Positions 53,281-64,000 of a DNA stretch of 64,000 bases are shown here, in pieces. The translations under genes and the position numbers were made by a program. The DNA is from Incurvaria masculella (taxonomy: Eukaryota > Arthropoda > Insecta > Lepidoptera > Incurvariidae), in NCBI GenBank assembly GCA_946894095.1, contig OX335651.1, forward strand, positions 4,610,501 to 4,674,500, in the 5' to 3' direction. Position 1 is the stretch's first letter, and the number at the start of each line of letters is the position of its first letter. The notes under the pieces were generated by a model that saw only the letters and a program-made list of their open reading frames with translations, was not told the DNA's origin and did no database searches.

Positions 53281-53610
53281 GATGGCCCAACCCGGCGGGC
53301 CCAACTCATTCGCGGGCACGGTACAAAACCGTGCTGTTGCGCTCTGGGACCTTCTCTGTTTCAAAGAATAAGACAGGCTCCGTGATGAGGAAGATGCAAC
53401 ATGTCCACAAAAAAGACAATGTGAATAGTGTATGATTTGGTAAGATTTACGAAAATTTCAATTATTAAACGACTTATAGCTCAAAGTAAACCACGACCGC
53501 TGTAGTCAAAAATCTAACAAAAACCAAATAGATCATAAATCTTGATTAAATAAGCTATGTCTGATGACTAATCTTTTTACAATGTTCTTACTTTATCATT
53601 GCGTAATCCT

Positions 53611-53654
<44 letters not shown>

Positions 53655-53863
53655 TCAAATTTATTGTATAAAACGCGCGAAAAATTCGAACTTTCGGACC
53701 TTATAACATAGAAACCAAACACAATTTTACAATACCAATGGTCATCAGACATCTAGTTCGATCAAATCAAGCTATTTTGAGCAAAATTTTGGATCTCTGA
53801 CAAGAAATATGGGCGTGATCTTCTTTCCCCTTTTGTATGGGAAGATGAGCGGGATGGGCCACC
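53281..53863 (-). mobile_element. piggyBac-type MITE, copy 2, with TTAA duplication
   Basis: The left end gatggcccaacccgg and right end cgggatgggccacc are inverted; TTAA flanks both sides (53277-53280, 53864-53867). Removing the element and one TTAA restores a continuous SINE (gctcattaagggaagg). It is the reverse-oriented counterpart of 38741-39272; the ~50 extra bases are the TTTC microsatellite. Confidence 0.95.
53610..53656. repeat. (TTTC)n microsatellite
   Basis: About eleven TTTC units inside the MITE; absent from the copy at 38741-39272. Confidence 0.95.
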
Positions 53864-53867
53864 TTAA

Positions 53868-53970
53868 GGGAAGGTCTTGGCTTGGCACCTGATTCTATCG
53901 GGAATTAGGTTTATTGTTTTAATATTATGACAGAAGTTATGTGGTTTTCCATCCATTTCAGAGTTCATAA
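53868..53970 (+). mobile_element. SINE 3' part, continuation of 53090-53280
   Basis: gggaaggtcttggcttggca, cctgattctatcgggaatta, attatgacagaagttatgtg, ccatccatttcagagttcat and an A-rich end. Confidence 0.85.
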
Positions 53971-54002
53971 AATCAATAAACGCATGCTTAGCGGGCACAC
54001 TA

Positions 54003-54118
54003 GTTCAATGTAGCCGAGCAATATAAGGAAGGTCCTGGCATGGCACCTAGTTCCCATGTGGCTAATATCTGACATTCAGTTGGTATTAGCCATCCATGAC
54101 CAGTTACATTAAAAAAAA
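54003..54118 (+). mobile_element. SINE 3' end fragment
   Basis: gttcaatgtagccgagcaat, aaggaaggtcctggcatggc, acctagttcccatgtggcta, ggtattagccatccatgacc, agttacatt and a poly-A end. It is closest to the 5S-headed SINE at 42915. Confidence 0.85.
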
Positions 54119-55894
54119 ATGCAATAATATTCGCGTCGTTCCATAGAGGAGTAGGCAAAGATGGCATAGACGATAGAGACGATCATATCAACCTGATGGG
54201 TAATAAATATTAACTCGCAACTGACTGTTGAATGGAGGCATGTAGAAGGTGCGTCGACGCAGCGTCACGCCCCGTCAGTCCGGTCTGCGGTTGACGTACC
54301 TACTGTCAGCCATCGGCAGTAACAGTGATATATCCGTCGTTTTCAACGCAAGATTTACATTGTGCGGGTCGAAACGCACCAACCTATTTGCGTATGAATT
54401 GAATTTTAAGTGGCAAAACTTCGTAAGCAAACTATTTATTATTTGATATCAGACCTGTCTATTACCGTTTTCTTATATTCATAAAGTTAAATACATTGAA
54501 AACAAGAATAAATATCATGTAGTCTATATTTTTTAAGGTAAATTATAATATATTTTAATAAATAAAGGGGATCAAACTAATTTTCAAAGGCACATTAGGA
54601 TATTTTTCCTACCAAGAAAACTATCATTAATCGTGTTTAAAAGAAAAAAAATCAATAAGAAAGTATCCCTAGCAGATGAAGCGGCATGTAGGTAGTATGT
54701 ACGTGTATTTATAAAGTATTATCGTTTAAAACATTTTATTTCGGTAGTGTTTCCATTGTATATGACCATATGTCATAGGTATAAACGTGGCTATAAAATA
54801 CTTTTTACCTACATAGTTTTGCCTTTAAAATATCTTTAATTAATATATTAAAATAAATAAATTAATAGCATAAAAATCATTTCAGTCACTTTTTTTAATA
54901 TACATATTGTATGCTTTTGACATCGGAATCAAACATTTGATTGCTACCCAAAATATTAAGGTAACAATATTCAATTCTTCCGAAGTCTATACGTTGTTGT
55001 CATTTACTATGAATAATACACAATTACACAATTAGTGTGACCGACAAAAGATGGCCAGCTGTCAGGACTATTTACAAACGTGCGTGGCAAAAGCCACCCA
55101 GAAATGTAAGCAAAACTGGAGCACAAACGTGCGTTGCCAAACGACTTCTATTCACTTCCAACGACAGACCTGGCTATTCACCCAATGCTCTGCATCGATA
55201 TTGCGTAAACTGTATTGATGCCGTATAGGTACTGTCTTTGTTGGGTTTTCACATGGAATTTACACAATCAGCGGACGTATGCAAATGTATTGTTTGGGCG
55301 GGAACCCAAATTGAGGTAACAATTTCACAAAACTTGTTTTAAACTCGAAGTAACTTTTATTTATGGAAGCTCGATTCAGGCCGTCAGTATAAATATTTTT
55401 TGGCGCAGGAATCATTTGTGTCCACACCATTTTCTCGCGCCGGGAGGGTTAGGCAGAGATGATCGACCGATATGCGATTACGGCACACTTGTTTTGCTTC
55501 TTCAAACAGGCATGCATGCCGTAATCCATATAAAACCTGTCGGTCCTGTAGGCTGTAGGCCGACTCGGTAAGTCATATTTGACCGTGAATTGCCGGAAAA
55601 TATGAATTTTAAGATCAATACCCCTGAATTGGCGCACAACAAGAAATTCTCTATGCCCGCAAACAACAGATGGATTTCTCATATTCGCGTCTGGTTCTGT
55701 TACCTCTAGTTTGCCGTAGTACATAGTCGCAATGCAAACCTCGTGAGCTCGCTGTGAGCTTCATTGTGTCTCGAACAATAGGACTTCCGATCGATACTAG
55801 CCCGCCCGACTCGATGTCGCCATTCTATCCATTCTGCAGGTCAATATGGGTCTATTGCGACTCATTATGCAATTGTGGACCACATTATTAAAAC
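54119..55894. other. No gene firmly recognised
   Basis: A GC-richer piece at 54240-54400, a 55-codon frame from ATG 55051 with regularly spaced Cys, and a 91-codon minus frame at 55449-55724 are the only open stretches. None matches a domain that I know and none has convincing splice sites. The rest is AT-rich. Confidence 0.35.
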
Positions 55895-56050
55895 ACACGA
55901 AGGGTTCCGTACCATCGTACAAGATTTGGGTAACCCCAAAAAATCACGATTTTTGTAGACCCCATTTAATTTTTATTTCTTTTAAATTTTACCTATTTGT
56001 TGTTATAGCGACAAAATAAATAAAAATTGGGATACGGAACCCTAAAAGAC
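55895..56050 (-). mobile_element. Interspersed repeat of the 'gggttccgtacc' family
   Basis: cgaagggttccgtaccatcg, tacaagatttggg, ttgttatagcgacaaaataa and gggatacggaaccctaaaag: antisense family order, middle shortened. Confidence 0.75.
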
Positions 56051-56359
56051 GATACACCGGATGTCTTTTTAAAGCGTGATAAAGTTAACAGAATCCATGC
56101 TCTATCTCAATCCAAGCAACTTTTGGTCTCAAATTATGCGAATTAAGTCAGATTTTGAGGTTAGGAATTTGAAAGTAAATATGGAGAGTTGGATATTTTT
56201 TTTTAAAAGTGATGGAACAAACGTTGTTCAGCTTGCGGATACATCATCACTTTTATCAATTTGATCACACTTTAAAATACATCTTGGACGTACTTCTTAA
56301 GTGCCTTGCGGGTTTAGTCGCTTGGAAATAATTCAAGTGGGGGACCAGCCTCGTAGTGG
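56051..56359. other. No gene recognised
   Basis: AT-rich; the frame at 56076-56264 has no domain. Confidence 0.4.
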
Positions 56360-56490
56360 TGGTACTTGCCATCCATACCACAGATCATGGGTGGGATCCC
56401 CCATACCACAGATCATGGGTGGGATCCCCGCCCCGTACATTAACCACTTTCTTTCTCTTTCTGAGTTGGATAAGTGCAATTCGTCGCTAA
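56360..56490 (+). mobile_element. SINE head fragment with 28-bp tandem duplication
   Basis: gtagtggtggtacttgccat leads to two identical 28-base units (56374-56401, 56402-56429; cataccacagatcatgggtg...), then ccactttctttctctttctg, gttggataagtgcaattcgt. The box B region was duplicated. Confidence 0.75.
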
Positions 56491-56836
56491 TACAAAATAA
56501 TAATACAAGCTAATACAAGTTAATAGACCCTCAGACAATATAAAAAAAACAGTAAATATAAAACTTTCAAACAACATTTAATAGAAGGGTTATTTTCAAA
56601 AACATATACACGTAGCTTAGAGGATTAATAATAAGGGAAAAGTTTAGGGTGCATACTATATTTGTTTATGCTTATATATTTTGTGTAATATTGTTATATC
56701 TTTTGTTCCAATGTGTTTTGTTGTTTATAAGTGCTTTTAGAAAAAAATATCATTCGAAACATTGCCATACATATGTTTAGGTACCATTATCTGAAACTTA
56801 CCGTTAGTCGTATTTATATTATAATGCGAGGTATTC
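56491..56836. other. No gene recognised
   Basis: AT-rich. Confidence 0.4.
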
Positions 56837-56965
56837 TACGGTTCGGAATCCACGTAAAACTGTAGGTCTCCTTCACGCCGCGACCTGGAGGACTTCCGAC
56901 ACGTCGTCCAGTCAGAAGTCAAGAAGTCCACAATTCGGTGGACGAAACGCCGACTTAAGGGCCTG
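56837..56965 (+). mobile_element. SINE scrap joined to a 'ggacgaaacg' repeat end
   Basis: cggttcggaatccacgtaaa, actgtaggtctccttcacg is SINE body; from 56877, ctggaggacttccgacacgt ... cggtggacgaaacgccgact matches the repeat end at 31775-31862. Confidence 0.5.
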
Positions 56966-58499
56966 GTACTAGCCAAATCGCAAAGTTAGACGAGGCACCC
57001 CAAGTAAACTAACTAAGTGTGACGATTATAAGTGTCATCCTTACAATATATGATTCCTTGTCTAGGAATCGAATGATTTTCGTTAATGTATGTTTCCTTT
57101 TTCTATACAAAATACATTGCGGAAACGGTGTCCATTTCCGAACTTTTTTGACTAAATGTAGAAATCTAAAAGCAAATGGAATTTTTTGTTTATGCATATA
57201 TGCTGTTTTTGCTTATATCTAGAAATCGAATGACTTTCAGATTTCTAATGAGAAAAATCAACTTTTTTTATTTTTATTATTATTTAAATAAATGATGGAA
57301 TAAAAAAATATTAACAATCCATTATCAGTCTGGAGTTCTATTTGGATTTGCTGAAGCGTTTCACTACATATTATTACATTTGTTAAAAAGTGCATTTGTA
57401 TGGCGCGAGTAGTTGGCTAGTCCTAGCGCCTTAAACATGTAATGGATTCATAACACTGTCTATCCGAAAACATTTTAATAATAATGTGTAAAAACATTGA
57501 AAGTCTAAATAAACATAAAGAAAACGCTATTGACAAATCACTGTTTTAAATCTAATTTCTCGATTGAATATCAAAATCACTCTCAAATTACTTGTTGGCC
57601 AAAACCAAAATAAACTAGTCCCACGTGACTCTACTGTAATATAATATAGAGACGAGAAAATAAGAAACGATTTTAACCGATTCCTAACAATATAGTATTC
57701 ACAAAAGGGTATCGTTTCAAAACGAACCTTTTTGACGCAACCCTTTCAAAAGCTTTGATTCAACAAAAATATCGGGTAGCAATCTATTTCTCACAAGGGA
57801 AAAGCTTCGCTTTGTGAAATCAGAGAGAAATTTGTAGCTGAATTAGTGCCCGGAGCAAAAAAGCGTTACATCGAAATGAGTGAGAAGAAATTACTTTTTG
57901 TAATATGTCGTATTCTATTTTAAAGTTTCTCTACCAGTTGTTATAACCGCTGTTGTCTAGAATGCCGCGAAGACTTTTAAATCTTGAATAACCGCCTCAG
58001 TTTTCCTGCAAATGGTACCGTTTGATAACTACTTGAACAATGTACGTATTGGTTTAATTTGGGAATTCTGATCAATAGCAGAGTTATTCAGGCTACCAAT
58101 AAAAAAAACATATTTTTTTTGCAAAGTAGTCGTTTTTCAAAAAAATGACCATGTCATAAAAAACAAATGACGCCGTTGAATTTTGGGATACCCTGTAAAA
58201 AAATCGATGAGAATATAAAGAATCCGTTACTCCTTTTTTATGGAAATGGACCTGTTGGCAGATTACTATACCTGTTATGATATTTAGCTTAACACCTCAC
58301 AAATACGGTCCTAGGTACCATACTAGGATATTCCTTAAATTGCACGATTAACAACGAAGACAATTGACAGAAACTGTATCTAATGTACTGTGTATGTAAT
58401 TTTACATGTTGGGACGTATTCTATAGTATTAAGTGTATACAATTATGTATTGTACACTTGTAAAATGCTCAATTGAATAAATAAATTGAAATATGGAAT
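56966..58499. other. No gene recognised
   Basis: AT-rich. Near 58380-58490 an aataaataaattg end after a tgtacacttgtaaaatgctc stretch looks like the 3' end of an mRNA-type element. No coding frame of note. Confidence 0.35.
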
Positions 58500-58692
58500 A
58501 TTTATGTTGCCGTTTCGATCATTTTTATTTTCGGGCAAGAATAACACAACCACCTAGTAAATGCGGATGGGAACCTAAAGTTTTACGGGCAGAACCTCAA
58601 CGGTTGAATGGTCACCAATCCATTACACACCTGACCCAGTGTTGTTTCACCTTGACGAGCAAACGCCAAGCGTCGCGCCAATGGGCTACCGA
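58500..58692 (-). mobile_element. SINE, chimeric 5S-type head
   Basis: On the minus strand it starts cagcctcggtagcccattgg (box A-like), cgcgacgcttggcgtttgct, acactgggtcaggtgtgtaa, tggattggtgaccattcaac, cgttgaggttctgcccgtaa, then ttaggttcccatccgc. 3' end lost. Confidence 0.75.
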
Positions 58693-58910
58693 GGCTGACT
58701 TACGAATGATCTACATACATACTATCAGCTTGTTTTCCCAGAAGGGTACGTCACAATCTGAACTCGCTCCCTACAAAATAAATGTGTGTATAATTAAATT
58801 TTAAATTTAACGTTTTATCGTTATACGTGGATTTCTTTAGGATTCGTGGTGCAGCCTGGACGAATCCCGTCACGTCATCCAGTTATTCGATCAAACCAAA
58901 GTGTTCACAA

Positions 58911-59042
58911 ACATGTTTGAAAATTTACGGCTTTTCACGCGGCGGGAGGAGACATTCTCCGACGTTTCGAGCTGATCGTTCAGCCCCCTGTCAAGGAGGC
59001 AGCCGCTCCCGCCGCGTGAAAAGCCGTACATTTTAAAACATG
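58911..59042. repeat. Long GC-armed inverted repeat
   Basis: 58911-58948 (catgtttgaaaatttacggc, ttttcacgcggcgggagg) is almost the exact inverse of 59002-59042 (cgctcccgccgcgtgaaaag, ccgtacattttaaaacatg). The ~54-base loop contains ccgacgtttcgagctgatcg and tcagccccctgtcaaggagg. Confidence 0.85.
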
Positions 59043-59379
59043 TTCAACGACCGCGGTAATCTCAAAAAAATGTTCACAAACATAACAACATGCAGGCAGT
59101 TGATGAGACAGAAGCGGATACATTTTGGACGGAAATACTCTGCAACAAATTGACGGTAGACGTTTTTAGTAGCGAGGTATTTGAGTGATTAATGGTTATG
59201 AATCCGATTGCTTTGTGTCCGACGTTTCGTTGTGTCAACTTTGCCTTTTGATAATTTATTGTGCGTCAGTCATTCCGTGACGGGCGGGACAGCGGGCGCT
59301 ATCAAAATTGCCGTCGTAAGTTCTTCGGTTACGCACATAGAAGAGTAAAGGAAGGAGATGTGTCTTTTAATCACTTAAT

Positions 59380-59640
59380 TTACTATCTGGGTTCTCTTTC
59401 TGTTGGTTTGTTGAACTGTATATCTCCTGACATGGCTTACCGCTTAGGTGAATTGATAACTTTCTTCTACTAATACCGTCACATAATTCCACCTGCTTCA
59501 CCAATTCATTTGAACTTAATTCAGTCCGACTATGGAATCAATTACCACTTGACATCAGGAGTTCAGCTTCTCTGGATATTAAAAAAAAAAACGCATGAAA
59601 CCATACTTCATTGCAAAATGAGTTATGTCTTGCTTTGTGA
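59380..59640 (+). pseudogene. Second LINE ORF2 C-terminal end (CR1/L2-like)
   Basis: Around 59518-59600 the frame reads NSVRLWNQLPLDIRSSASLD followed by a poly-A-like K run. RLWN.LP..IR.S.SL is the signature C-terminal end of CR1/L2/jockey-type LINE proteins. It differs from the family at 51041, so a second LINE lineage is present. Upstream frames are broken. Confidence 0.7.
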
Positions 59641-61244
59641 TATTTATTTTTGTTTAAAATGAAACATATATATTATTTTATATTATTAAAAAATATATTT
59701 GTTTTCGGTCTATTATATGTATGTATTAAAGTTGTATTCATGTAGTGTTAAATTGTTAATATACATATTTATTCCAGCTGACCTTTGTCTGCAAACACCT
59801 TCCTAATACTTAACTACTACTACTAATAACTAACCATAATTATTTCGGAGTATCAATAAACAGTGTAAAATATCAAATCTAAGGTTAATTTTATTGTTTT
59901 GTTGCTACCTGTATAGTTTTGTACAATTATTGGGTCGATTGGAAGATATTGACTTTAGGCAATAATTCCACCCTTGCATGTACCCGTGTATGGAAGCAAC
60001 AAAGATTATTATTATTATTTTTTCTATTTAATTTTGTTTTGCTTATTATAATTTAACCCTGTTATTTTGCTGTAAGTCGACTTTTTGTATTATTTCCACG
60101 TGCATTATGGTGCTGTGAATTTAGTTATTGTCTAAGTTCTATTATATTTTGTTAATGTTATATATTTCTGTTTGTTTAACCAAATAAATAAAATAAAATA
60201 TCTAATAAAAATATTTGTTTATTTATAGGTTACAAAAAACAGTACATACACAACTTAGTAAATATATATAGACTCAAATTAATTGAAATTGCACACCAAA
60301 AACAATTGTGAGAACTACTTCAATAAAAAAATACGAGTCATTATAAGAGAAACAAAACACGTACCGAAACAAAATGTTCATAAATTACATTGAAATCGCA
60401 GTAAATAATTAAATCGAAAACTAAAGGCTAAGAAAAGTAAAACTATTTTTAAATCTATTTTAAACCTATTTAATAATGAAATTAAGTTCTTTGTACCAAA
60501 GGTGTTACAGAAATGGAAAAAAATTAAGAAAAGGATCTCAACGAAAAATACCTCATTATTAACTAAAACAATGACATATTTTTTGAACTTACATAAATTG
60601 TTAGAAAAAAGGTCGCAGCCTTGCAAATATACGACATTATTGATATAATAACACATTCAAGTTATTGGATTATTTGATGCAGCTCTAGAGTGAAACAAAT
60701 GCATTATAGTATTTTGCTGTATCATGTATTAAACTTAAACCTAAATGAACTTAATACTGAACTATCGAAAGAAAAGTTTATTATTTTAAATCAATACAAT
60801 AATTCTGTGCTTTTACGTTTATCACAGTCATAGCAATGGAGTATATTTTTAAAATCATTACGAAAAGTCAAGATTTTCAAAAACCACTTTATATTATTTT
60901 TTTGTGAACTTGATACAGAAAAATATACAAGTCGACTGCGCACTAGTGTACTGAATACGTTGATGGAGCCTTTGGTTTTTTTTAAATCTATAGTTATAGT
61001 CTAGTGTCACAGTGGCCTTACATTGTAACTGCAGTATGGGCACATTGGCCATATAATCATATGGGCAAACTGACCATCGCAACCGATTTCAATTTTTTAA
61101 TTTTTTTTTATTTATTATTTAATACAAACATGTAAAGGGCGGGCTTATCTATATTTACTCCCACAATAACATTGCGCAGTCAGTTCCCCCAAACACACAA
61201 CACTACAATTTGTCGGCTAAATATTACGACTATGGCTCTGAGCG
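59641..61244. other. LINE 3' UTR-like, then AT-rich DNA; no gene
   Basis: 59641-60190 is AT-rich with an attattattatt run at 60007-60020 and may be the UTR of the LINE above. 60191-61244 has only weak frames (60378-60656 minus). Confidence 0.4.
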
Positions 61245-61585
61245 GCTCGTAGCCTAGTGGCGCGGGGACTGGCCTAGCGTACCAGAGGTCTGGGTTCAAT
61301 TCCGACATGCACCACTGTCTTTCCCTTCCCGAGTTCGATAAGTGCATTTCGTCACGAATGCGAGCTGCTCCATGATACATGTAAAACTGTAGGTCCCTTC
61401 TAGGTGTAAGCCCGCCCGGGCGGCAATGAAAAATTGTCCGTGATTTCCATCCAGTTCAATGTAGCCGTGCTCATAAAGGGAAGGTCCTTACATGGCACCT
61501 AATTTCTTCGGGAATGTGGTGTACTGGGCTAATATCATAAAGGTAAGTTTTGTGGTATAAGCCATCCATGTCAGGTGGCAAAAAA
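61245..61585 (+). mobile_element. SINE, tRNA-type head, full length
   Basis: Best plus-strand tRNA-headed copy: gcggctcgtagcctagtggc (box A), ggggactggcctagcgtacc, agaggtctgggttcaattcc (box B), gataagtgcatttcgtcacg, aatgcgagctgctccatgat, gtaaaactgtaggtcccttc, aagcccgcccgggcggcaat (internal deletion of the ggttggtaccatcg part), atttccatccagttcaatgt, ttcttcgggaatgtggtgta, ccatccatgtcaggtggc and A9. Confidence 0.92.
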
Positions 61586-62128
61586 AAAAGTTGAGTCTTG
61601 CATGTATGCATAAGTAATAGTAAAAGACAGCGGGTCCCATAGTATGAATGGCACATCTCCTTTGTGCACCATTTGGTAACCATATGTAAAATTGTGAGCT
61701 AGTTATTCATAACGTGCACAGTACAATTTTGGAAGCACAATTAATGACACATCACAGAATAAAGATTAATTCAGAACGCAGTCTTCATGCTACTTGCTAC
61801 TGGTCTGTTTGTATTTTTTTATTTATTGATATCAGGATAAAAAGTGGTTTCATGTATAAAATTTTTCACAATGTTTTCTCTTCTGCCAAACGAATCCATG
61901 CTAATATTGTAAATTCGAAAGTAACTCTGTATGTCTGTTGCGTTTTCACGCCTAAGCCGCGAAGCGTTGGAAACCAAAAATTAACCGTACGTTTTTTTTT
62001 CAGTAGCTTGTCTTAACACGTCACTAATTATTCGAGCTGTATCTGCAACGCTGGTGTCCCCAATTAAATATACTTATTAAAAAATATGTGTATAAATAAA
62101 CATGTATTTTTTTCCATCGTAGTGAACA
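61586..62128. other. No gene recognised
   Basis: The 100-codon frame at 61714-62016 is AT-driven with no domain. cgtttttttttcagtagctt at 61990 is polypyrimidine-AG, not linked to a convincing exon. Confidence 0.4.
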
Positions 62129-62357
62129 GCAGGCCTATTCCTGGGATCCGTAATCAGTAATAAGGAATACTGAGTTTATAAAACAGCTTTTAAAGCGGTT
62201 TTCAAAGAGATTTCTTCGGCAGAAAACCTTGATTTAATTGAAATACTCCGCTCTGGAATCTTTCTTCAAGAAAATCGCTTTGAAAACCGTTATAAAAGCG
62301 ATTTTAAAGACTCGGGAATCCTGATTCCTGATTACTGAATTCCAGGAATAGGCCTGC
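62129..62357. mobile_element. MITE, 'gcaggcctattcctgg' family, full length
   Basis: Left gcaggcctattcctgggatc and right gaattccaggaataggcctg (then c) are near-perfect inverted ends. Interior ttttaaagcggttttcaaag / ctttgaaaaccgttataaaa is also inverted. 229 bp. Confidence 0.93.
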
Positions 62358-62689
62358 AGAACGATTACAGAGAAAAATCAAATAAAGCGCAAACAAATGA
62401 ATAACTACGTAACATAACTCTACTAGCTTTTATTTTAAATTTACAATTCCAAACAAAACGCCAGATATTAAAGTTGCTAATTGTGACAATTGCATAGTTA
62501 ACGACCTAATTTAATGCACTTGGATATCAAACTCTGAACAGGAAAAGTAAGTTAAAAATCATCCGGCGAACGTTATAACTGGACCAGTTTTCACCTTCCC
62601 AAATTCGTGAATCTAAACGTTGTCCAACCGAATTTAGCTATTCCATCCGCACGCCATCATCCCACCGTTAAACTGGCCAACTGTTTGTT
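62358..62689. other. No gene recognised
   Basis: AT-rich, leads into the GC-richer block. Confidence 0.4.
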
Positions 62690-62950
62690 TTAATCGGGAG
62701 TTTATCTTCTCCGGCGGCGATGGCTCGCTGTCCCGCAATATTCCTAGACGACCGCCGACGACACAGCTTAGGTTAGTTGCTTGTTCGCAATATCTGGCCC
62801 GAAACTTGTATCTATTAATCCCCGTGGCTCGGCTACCGCGGCGCTCCTGGCGCGAGCGAGACGTCGGATTAGCAACCGCTCCCGAGTTGAGACGTCAATT
62901 TCGATTGGATTACCTACGAGCTAGATTATATTTACTCGCGACTATATAGG
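62690..62950. promoter_or_regulatory. Candidate enhancer/promoter block
   Basis: Unique, GC-richer block with TAATCC at about 62815 and GGATTA at about 62867 and 62907 (Otx/bicoid-type K50 homeodomain cores), TAATCG at 62691, two gacgtc cores (62861, 62890) and a tatatagg TATA-like site at 62944. No coding frame. Function is inferred from motif clustering only. Confidence 0.35.
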
Positions 62951-64000
62951 GTAGTTGAAGGTCTGAACTGGGGAAGCCTTATAGAATATGTTACATACAG
63001 GTCGCTTCAGGATAGACTGCAGAAACTTTATATTCCTTAAATACGACTTCTAACACTTAGCCTGGTTTTCACCAATTGCTGATTTATTTTAATAGACACT
63101 TAAAGGGCCTTTATTACTAAAGTGCTGATAATGAAAATAAAAATGTTTATTATTGATAATGCTTAGTTTATATACAATTACATTGATTACCTAATTTCCA
63201 AATTGTATGCTATACTAAATTATACGTGTAAATAACGAAAATTAAATTATCTAATATAACGAAAAAAATATGAAATTAACTTGAACTGGTACTGATTTCA
63301 AGCTGCTTAAATATGCCCTTAATATTCAGCTAATCAGCAGTAGGTGAAAAAGGCCCTGACTTTACTTAAAGAATACCAGTTTTAATTATTATCATTCCTA
63401 CATTTCGATTCCTTTATCAAAGATATTTCCTCATAATGTTATGTCGACTGTCATTTAATCTCATGGACATGAGATGCAACCGCATCTGTCGTTATGATAT
63501 GTTATTTCGTTGAAGTATTATTCTCTCTAAGCAAAACAGTTTGTATAGTCGCTCAGTTTGTTCCGCAGGCACTGTCATAGATATTGTTCTGTGCAACTTG
63601 CATCTCATCCAACCTAAATCTGAAGCACTCGTCACAGAGATAAAGTGTAACCTTTTGTGGTTGGCGTGAGGCTTTTAAGAAATAATCGTTTCTTAAATTC
63701 AATTCTCTGCCGCACCTCTAGGACTGTCTTATGGAAGAATGCCTTTCCTCATACATGGCGGTTATGGTGTTGTAGCCAGAATTATTACTAATAACAACGA
63801 TTTTTGTTTCCTCATACCTACAACTTATGAGTTCTCAAAGGTTATTTGAACAACATCGATAGCTCTGCAATAGTCCTCAAATCCCATGGTATGGTGCCTC
63901 GCTGAGCGTTGTTACGCGAGGTACTCATCGAGGAATCAAAACATGATTGTTTCCGTTCCATTTATTTTTATTTAAACGTAAGATCAGCAGCTTATTTAAG
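62951..64000. other. No gene recognised
   Basis: AT-rich up to 63500; 63540-63920 is more even in composition and could hold coding or repeat sequence, but frames are short and I recognise nothing. Confidence 0.4.

Noticed and set aside
55449..55724. 91-codon minus-strand frame as a host exon
   Set aside because: No domain, no clear splice pair and no neighbour exon; openness alone is weak evidence.

Overview
The window looks like intron-rich, repeat-rich nuclear DNA from a moth or butterfly (Lepidoptera). I infer this from the AT-rich background, interspersed repeats of types common in that order, a run of CCTAA (insect telomere-type) units, and a maT/mariner-like transposon remnant. There is no prokaryotic gene organisation. 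Nearly all short open frames are repeat-derived or chance.

Host coding content is sparse and all on the plus strand. Three exons with matching splice phases (9744-9895, 10040-10101, 16852-17676) encode the C-terminal half of a PDZ domain, a short Ser/Arg linker and a 275-codon low-complexity Ser/Pro/Asn-rich region with a charged C-terminal part. This fits a Zasp/ALP-Enigma-like muscle scaffold; the 5' exons (first half of the PDZ) lie left of the window. A second coding exon at 40491-40806 begins with its own ATG and ends in the same phase as the 16852 exon, so it may be an alternative first exon for a downstream promoter of the same locus. TATA-containing promoter-like modules with adjacent CTCF-like motifs lie between them at 18.5 kb and 32.1 kb. 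Directly upstream of the PDZ exon are two decayed tandem copies of that exon, each with its 3' splice site.

The rest is mostly mobile DNA. One SINE body occurs more than 20 times, attached either to a tRNA-type head or to a head with a tRNA-like box A followed by 5S rRNA sequence. Other elements are: 3' ends of CR1/jockey-like LINEs; a decayed mariner/maT element (24184-25224); a TTAA-flanked piggyBac-type MITE in two copies, one splitting a SINE exactly at TTAA; several MITEs and foldback elements (14.2-15.3, 22.5-23.3 and 37.2-37.9 kb, the last with CCTAA repeats in its loop); three copies of a ~0.55 kb terminal-inverted-repeat element; an eight-unit 148-bp tandem repeat (35.6-36.7 kb); and an orphan THAP zinc-finger first exon (28371-28454).

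Layout: 1-9.4 kb repeats; 9.4-17.7 kb PDZ gene exons and introns; 17.7-40.5 kb introns or intergenic DNA with promoter-like modules, satellite and nested transposons; 40.5 kb second coding exon; 41-64 kb repeats with GC-rich, possibly regulatory blocks at 42.2, 46.1, 50.6 and 62.8 kb. All calls come from reading the sequence; no database search was possible.
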